Below, piece after piece: positions 59,822 through 64,000 of a stretch of 64,000 bases of DNA. The notes beneath the pieces were generated by a model, which had not been told where the DNA came from, did not search any database, and was given only the letters and a program-made list of their open reading frames with translations. The translations under genes were made by a program, and so were the position numbers. The DNA comes from an uncultured Acetatifactor sp. (lineage in GTDB: Bacteria > Bacillota > Clostridia > Lachnospirales > Lachnospiraceae): positions 1 to 64,000 of the forward strand of contig CAJUGL010000002.1 of NCBI GenBank assembly GCA_910586515.1. The letters are read 5' to 3'. The first letter of the stretch is position 1, and each line of letters starts with the position of its first letter.

Positions 59822-62509
59822 TTATTTTGCCTCATACCAGTTTTCGCCGGTATGCAGATCAACCTCCAGCGTAACCGCCAGATCGGCCGCGGCAATCATA
59901 TTTTCCGCCAAAATCTTCCGCACGGCCTCCTCTTCCTCAAGATAAGTCTCTATAACCAATTCGTCATGAACCTGCAGAATCAGCCTGGATTTCAGCCCGC
60001 TCTCCCGCAGAGCTTTCCATACCCGGATCATGGCGATTTTGATGATATCCGCAGCGGTACCCTGTATGGGAGAGTTCATCGCCACCCGCTCTCCGAAAGA
60101 ACGCTGCATAAAATTAGAAGATTTCAGCTCAGGTATGGGCCTTCGACGTCCGAACATGGTAGTGATATACCCGCTCTTTTTGGCCTCCGCCACCAGCCTG
60201 TCCAGAAATTCCTTCACGCCCGGATAGGTGGCAAAATACTGTTCAATATACTCCGCAGCCTCTTTTTTGCTTATGCTTAAATCCTGACTCAGCCCAAAAG
60301 AACTGATCCCGTAGACAATGCCGAAATTGACCGCTTTGGCATTTCGCCGCTGTAAATCCGTCACCTCCTCGAAGGGCGTATGGAACACCTTGGAAGCTGT
60401 TATCCGATGAATATCCTGATCCATATGATAAGCTTCTATCAGCTGCCCGTCTCCGGACATATGGGCCAGCACACGCAGTTCTATCTGAGAATAATCCGCA
60501 TCCATAAACACGCAGCCCGCTTTCGGCACAAAGACTTTTCGAATCCGTCTGCCCAACTCCATCCGCATGGGGATATTCTGCAGGTTCGGCTCCGTGGAGC
60601 TGATGCGCCCGGTAGCCGTAATAGTCTGGTTGAAATTCGTGTGAATCCGCTGATCTTCCTCAATATAGACGGCCAGCCCGTCTGCATAAGTGGACTTCAG
60701 CTTTGTCAGCTGCCTGTACTCCAGAATATCCTTTACCACAGGAGCTTCCTCCGAAAGCTTTTCCAGCACATCCGCCGCCGTGGAATAGCCTGTTTTGGTC
60801 TTCTTTCCCCCCGGCAGCTTCATGGTTTCAAACAGCACCTCCCCCAGCTGTTTGGGCGAGTTGATGTTAAAATTCACCCCTGCCTGAGCATGGATGGAAG
60901 CCTCCAGCTCCTCGATTCTGGTCACAAGCGCATCCCCGTAGGCCTTCAGTTCCTCCCTGCGTACTTCCACACCCTCCCGCTCCATATCATACAACACCAG
61001 AGACAGAGGCATCTCCATCTCAGCCATGAGCCTGTCCATACCGCTCTTTTGAAGCTTATCCTCCAGCACATCCGCCGCCTCGGCAGAGACATAGGCGCCG
61101 TAACAGCAATATTCCGCGAGCTTGTCCGGCATGGACGCTGCGGCTTCCGCTGCCTTCAGCTTTCCGAACCGCTCTCCCCATCCCGGAATCTGCAGGCCCA
61201 GATGCTCAGACGCGATTGACTCCAGATCGTAATCGCTCTTCAGCGGGTTCAGCAGATAGGCCGCTATCAGGATGTCGAAATATCGTTCCGTGGTATCCGT
61301 CTCCAGGTAATCATACTGTCTCTTGATATCAAAGGTTCTGATCTTTGCCTGCCCGGAAAGCCTTCTCACTGCCTCTGCAAGGAGAGCGGCGTCCCCCTCT
61401 TCGCCTGCCGGATCACCGAAGAGAGAAAGCTGCACATCCTGTCTTGCCGGCAGAACATAGGCAAACGTTCCCTCTGCCGTATGCACAGAGACAGCTGCAA
61501 GCGCTCTCGAATCCATCAAAAGATAAAGACCTGCCGATTGTCCCTTTTTGATTTTTTTCAGTTTCCCCACGAACTCTTTCTGATTGTCCACCCGATGAAA
61601 ATCCCCGGATACATCTCTGTTCCGTTCCGCGTTTTCCGTGTTAAAGCGCCCCAGCATATTTTTGAACTCCAGCTTTTTGAAGAGTTCATACGCCCTGTCC
61701 GTGTAAAATCCGTCCGCTTTCGCCGTCTCATAATTTATGGAGACATCGCTGTCTGTCCGGATGGTAACCAGCTCCTTGCTCAGATCTGCCAGTTCTCTGT
61801 TTTCCCTCAATGATTCCCGTATGCTTTTCTTTGTTATTTCGTCTATATGAGCATAGATGTTTTCCAGGGAACCATACTGCAGCATCAGTTCCGTGGCCGT
61901 CTTCTGCCCCACCTTGGGCACCCCCGGCACATTATCCGAACTGTCTCCCATCAAGGCCTTCAGATCAATAAACTGAAGCGGAGTCACCTGCCAGGCCTCC
62001 TCCACATCCTTCGGATAATAGTCCTCAACCTCCGTTTTTCCCATTTTGGTCTTGGGTATCCGAATCTTGATATGTTCGTCCGCAACCTGGAGCAGGTCCC
62101 TGTCCCCGGATACCAGCGTCACTTCCATACCGTCCGTCTGGGCCCTTTTCGCCAGAGTCCCCAGGATATCGTCCGCCTCCAGGCCGGGCTGCTCCGCGAT
62201 TGTCACATCCATGGCGTTCAGCACATCCTTAAGCACAGGCACCTGCTGACGCAGCTCCTCCGGCATGGGTTTTCTCGTGCCCTTATATTCCGCATACATC
62301 AGATGGCGAAAGGTAGGCGCATGTACATCAAAGGCTACGGCCAGAAAATCCGGCTTCTCCTCTTCCAGAATTCGAAACATTATATTCAAAAAACCGTACA
62401 CCGCATTAGTGTGCAGACCCTCCGCATTGGTCAGGTCCGGCACTCCGTAAAATGCCCTGTTTAAGATGCTGTGTCCGTCTATCAATACAAGCTTTTTGCC
62501 TTTCCACAT
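59822..62509 (-). CDS. polA: DNA polymerase I
   Basis: PolA removes primers and fills gaps. The 895-residue protein has the 5' nuclease (about residues 1-290: LVLIDGHSILNRAFYGV, GLEADDILGTLA, GDRDLLQVAD, GDSSDNVPGVPKVGQKTA), a 3'-5' exonuclease-like domain that lacks the DxE catalytic motif (GLYLLMDSRALAAVSVH instead), and an intact family A polymerase (motif A DADYSQIELRVLAHMSGD, motif B RRNAKAVNFGIVYGISSFGL, motif C LQVHDELVIE). Lack of proofreading is common in Firmicutes PolA. The ATG at 62509 has GTGAGG upstream. coaE follows directly. Confidence 0.97.
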   Translation of the reverse strand: MWKGKKLVLIDGHSILNRAFYGVPDLTNAEGLHTNAVYGFLNIMFRILEEEKPDFLAVAFDVHAPTFRHLMYAEYKGTRKPMPEELRQQVPVLKDVLNAMDVTIAEQPGLEADDILGTLAKRAQTDGMEVTLVSGDRDLLQVADEHIKIRIPKTKMGKTEVEDYYPKDVEEAWQVTPLQFIDLKALMGDSSDNVPGVPKVGQKTATELMLQYGSLENIYAHIDEITKKSIRESLRENRELADLSKELVTIRTDSDVSINYETAKADGFYTDRAYELFKKLEFKNMLGRFNTENAERNRDVSGDFHRVDNQKEFVGKLKKIKKGQSAGLYLLMDSRALAAVSVHTAEGTFAYVLPARQDVQLSLFGDPAGEEGDAALLAEAVRRLSGQAKIRTFDIKRQYDYLETDTTERYFDILIAAYLLNPLKSDYDLESIASEHLGLQIPGWGERFGKLKAAEAAASMPDKLAEYCCYGAYVSAEAADVLEDKLQKSGMDRLMAEMEMPLSLVLYDMEREGVEVRREELKAYGDALVTRIEELEASIHAQAGVNFNINSPKQLGEVLFETMKLPGGKKTKTGYSTAADVLEKLSEEAPVVKDILEYRQLTKLKSTYADGLAVYIEEDQRIHTNFNQTITATGRISSTEPNLQNIPMRMELGRRIRKVFVPKAGCVFMDADYSQIELRVLAHMSGDGQLIEAYHMDQDIHRITASKVFHTPFEEVTDLQRRNAKAVNFGIVYGISSFGLSQDLSISKKEAAEYIEQYFATYPGVKEFLDRLVAEAKKSGYITTMFGRRRPIPELKSSNFMQRSFGERVAMNSPIQGTAADIIKIAMIRVWKALRESGLKSRLILQVHDELVIETYLEEEEAVRKILAENMIAAADLAVTLEVDLHTGENWYEAK

Positions 62510-62560
62510 AATCAATGCCTCACCCAGTCAAGCTCAGACGGCGTATCGGACGCCCCTGGC

Positions 62561-62613
62561 GAAATATTCGTAACAGTTCAGCGCCCTGTCTGAACTGTTG
62601 CAAATATTCGTTA
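62561..62613. repeat. Hairpin repeat upstream of polA
   Basis: AACAGTTCA and TGAACTGTT form a perfect nine-base stem around GCGCCCTGTC. AAATATTCGTAAC and AAATATTCGTTAC occur on either side in direct orientation. It is a diverged relative of the dispersed repeat. Confidence 0.5.
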
Positions 62614-62624
62614 CGGCTGCCGGC

Positions 62625-62945
62625 TCAGAGTAATATCCAGATAACAATTCCCGCCAGCAGCCCTGCCGCCACAATCTCCATGGCAATGCCCAGATACAGA
62701 AAAGCGCTGTGAAATCGAATGCTTCTGCCTGCTTCTTCCATGCGCTGCGCAAGCTCCGCCTGAAAATCAAAGGCTCTGCCGTCTTCCAGGCGCTGAACCC
62801 CCTCCGTCACCAGGAATTGAATATTTAATTCCTCCCGACAGGCCTCGCAGCGCCCCACATGCCCGCAGAACCGCCGCAAAGCAGGATAATCCAGCTTCCG
62901 CGCAATAAAATCAGGAATCAGCTTCTCGAATTCCTTACAGTCCAT
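62625..62945 (-). CDS. zf-HC2 membrane protein (anti-sigma-like)
   Basis: A 106-residue protein beginning MDCKEFEKLIPDFIARKLDY. Residues about 25-40 carry HVGRCEACREEL, the H-x3-C-x2-C zinc site of the zf-HC2/anti-sigma family. Residues about 80-105 are one membrane helix (LGIAMEIVAAGLLAGIVIWI). Proteins of this form are usually anti-sigma factors, but no ECF sigma gene lies next to it here. AAGGGAA is before the ATGs at 62948 and 62945; the second is better spaced. It lies upstream of polA in the same direction. Confidence 0.78.
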   Translation of the reverse strand: MDCKEFEKLIPDFIARKLDYPALRRFCGHVGRCEACREELNIQFLVTEGVQRLEDGRAFDFQAELAQRMEEAGRSIRFHSAFLYLGIAMEIVAAGLLAGIVIWILL

Positions 62946-63047
62946 CATTTCCCTTCCGCCCCATATCTTCAAAACACCGCCCTGCCTTCCTCCAAATCCT
63001 AAACTCCTGCCCTATTCTTCACCGAAGAACCCTGTACAGGACTTCTC

Positions 63048-64000
63048 TCAGCCCAAAGCCTGCGCAATATCCGCAATCAGGTCTTCCTTATCCTCAATGC
63101 CGCAGCTGATGCGGATCAGTTCTGCAGGCACGCCCGCTTCCCTCAACTGCTCGTCCGTCATCTGGCGATGGGTGCTGGATGCCGGATTCAGGCAGCAGGT
63201 ACGGGCATCTGCCACATGGGTCTCTATGGCGGCAAGCTTCAGATTTTTCATGAAAATGCCAGCTGCCTCTCTGCCGCCCTTCAGCCCGAAGGATACAACG
63301 CCGCAGCTGCCCTCAGGCAGGTACTTCTGCGCCAGCGGATAATACTTATCTCCCGGCAGACTGCAATAGTTAACATAGGCCACCTTCGAATGTCCGGAGA
63401 GAAATTCGGCAACAGCCAGACCGTTCTCACAGTGACGCTTCATGCGCACATGAAGACTCTCCAGCCCCAGATTCAGAATAAAAGCGTTCTGCGGACTCTG
63501 AATAGCGCCGAAATCCCGCATCAGCTGAGCCGTGCACTTTGTGATAAAGGCACCTTCCCTGCCGAATTTTTCCGCATAGGTGATTCCGTGATAGCTGTCG
63601 TCGGGTGTACACAGCCCGGGATATTTGTCTGCATGAGCCATCCAGTCGAATCTGCCGCTGTCCACTATGGCCCCGCCCACAGCCGCTCCATGACCATCCA
63701 TGTATTTTGTGGTGGAGTGTGTGACAATATCCGCTCCCCACTCAAAGGGACGGCAGTTGATGGGCGTGGCAAAGGTGTTGTCCACAATCAGAGGCACACC
63801 GTGAGCATGGGCGCACTTCGCAAACTTCTCAATATCCAGAACCGTTAAGGCCGGATTTGCGATGGTTTCTCCGAACATTGCCTTTGTATTGTCCCGAAAA
63901 GCCCCGTTCAGTTCTTCTTCAGATGCGTCAGGACTCACAAAAGTGACATCGATTCCCATTTTTTTCATGGTCACGGAAATCAGGTTGAAGGTGCCGCCGT
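63048..64000 (-). CDS. metY: O-acetylhomoserine sulfhydrylase-type PLP enzyme (partial, 5' end beyond window)
   Basis: The C-terminal about 317 residues of a Cys/Met metabolism PLP enzyme; the reading enters from the right edge with GGTFNLISVTMKKMGIDVTF. The PLP lysine is in IVTHSTTKYMDGHGAAVGGA. VPLIVDNTFATPINCRPFEW and GLESLHVRMKRHCENGLAVA are MetY motifs, and the C-terminus SCGIEDKEDLIADIAQAL is typical. MetY makes homocysteine (or methionine) from O-acetylhomoserine and sulfide. Alternatives are MetB or MGL; the motif pattern favours MetY. Confidence 0.92.
   Translation of the reverse strand, partial: GGTFNLISVTMKKMGIDVTFVSPDASEEELNGAFRDNTKAMFGETIANPALTVLDIEKFAKCAHAHGVPLIVDNTFATPINCRPFEWGADIVTHSTTKYMDGHGAAVGGAIVDSGRFDWMAHADKYPGLCTPDDSYHGITYAEKFGREGAFITKCTAQLMRDFGAIQSPQNAFILNLGLESLHVRMKRHCENGLAVAEFLSGHSKVAYVNYCSLPGDKYYPLAQKYLPEGSCGVVSFGLKGGREAAGIFMKNLKLAAIETHVADARTCCLNPASSTHRQMTDEQLREAGVPAELIRISCGIEDKEDLIADIAQALG

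Overview
The window looks like chromosomal DNA of an anaerobic, gut-type Clostridia, most likely a Lachnospiraceae. The reasons are the Firmicutes-style ribosome binding sites (AGGAGG close to the start), ackA-pta, TmcAL, a Cys-rich small protein of the kind seen in spore formers, and glycan-degrading genes (GH29, a GH127 remnant). Most genes lie on the minus strand. This is inferred from gene content; no 16S gene is present.

Layout: 1-1150 holds a cut-off AAA-ATPase_like gene, gene scraps and tRNA-Thr(CGT). 1311-7317 carries a small unknown gene coupled to an MscS channel, a branching enzyme (GlgB) with a long Lys/Ala-rich tail, and a DUF1015 protein. 7318-13160 is patchy: an orphan C-terminal fragment, a small hypothetical gene, a GH127 remnant, an SLC13-type transporter, a MerR-methyltransferase fusion, a 42/43-bp tandem repeat and a GH29 fucosidase. 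13161-18840 is a three-gene phosphorelay operon: receiver, hybrid kinase with HPt, and hybrid kinase fused to a complete DegV lipid-binding domain. 19033-24466 has a Na/Pi cotransporter, a CaCA antiporter behind a yybP-ykoY (Mn2+) riboswitch, and serC-serA. 24569-34811 has an L,D-transpeptidase, the leuB-ilvD-ilvB operon, an orphan tyrosine recombinase, tgt-yajC and aroC. 34997-38640 has a lactonase, a Cys-rich protein and a GH13 protein that has lost its catalytic residues.

38723-46782 is an inserted type I restriction-modification island (hsdM, a DUF1016 nuclease gene, hsdS, hsdR) bracketed by 60-bp imperfect direct repeats that carry promoter-like sequence. Its HsdS has three target-recognition domains instead of two. 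From 46896 to the end the genes are mostly housekeeping: a DUF1292 protein, a UvrD/PcrA-type helicase, gltX, a C39-like peptidase, pta-ackA facing tmcAL, UPF0237/UPF0210, a YycJ-type hydrolase, coaE, polA, a zf-HC2 membrane protein and a metY-like gene cut by the window edge.

Small hairpin repeats sharing the core GTGAACAGTAAC lie between many of these operons. The best candidates for new biology are the kinase-receiver-DegV fusion with its phosphorelay partners, the three-TRD HsdS island, the dead GH13 homologue and the Mn-riboswitch-controlled CaCA antiporter.
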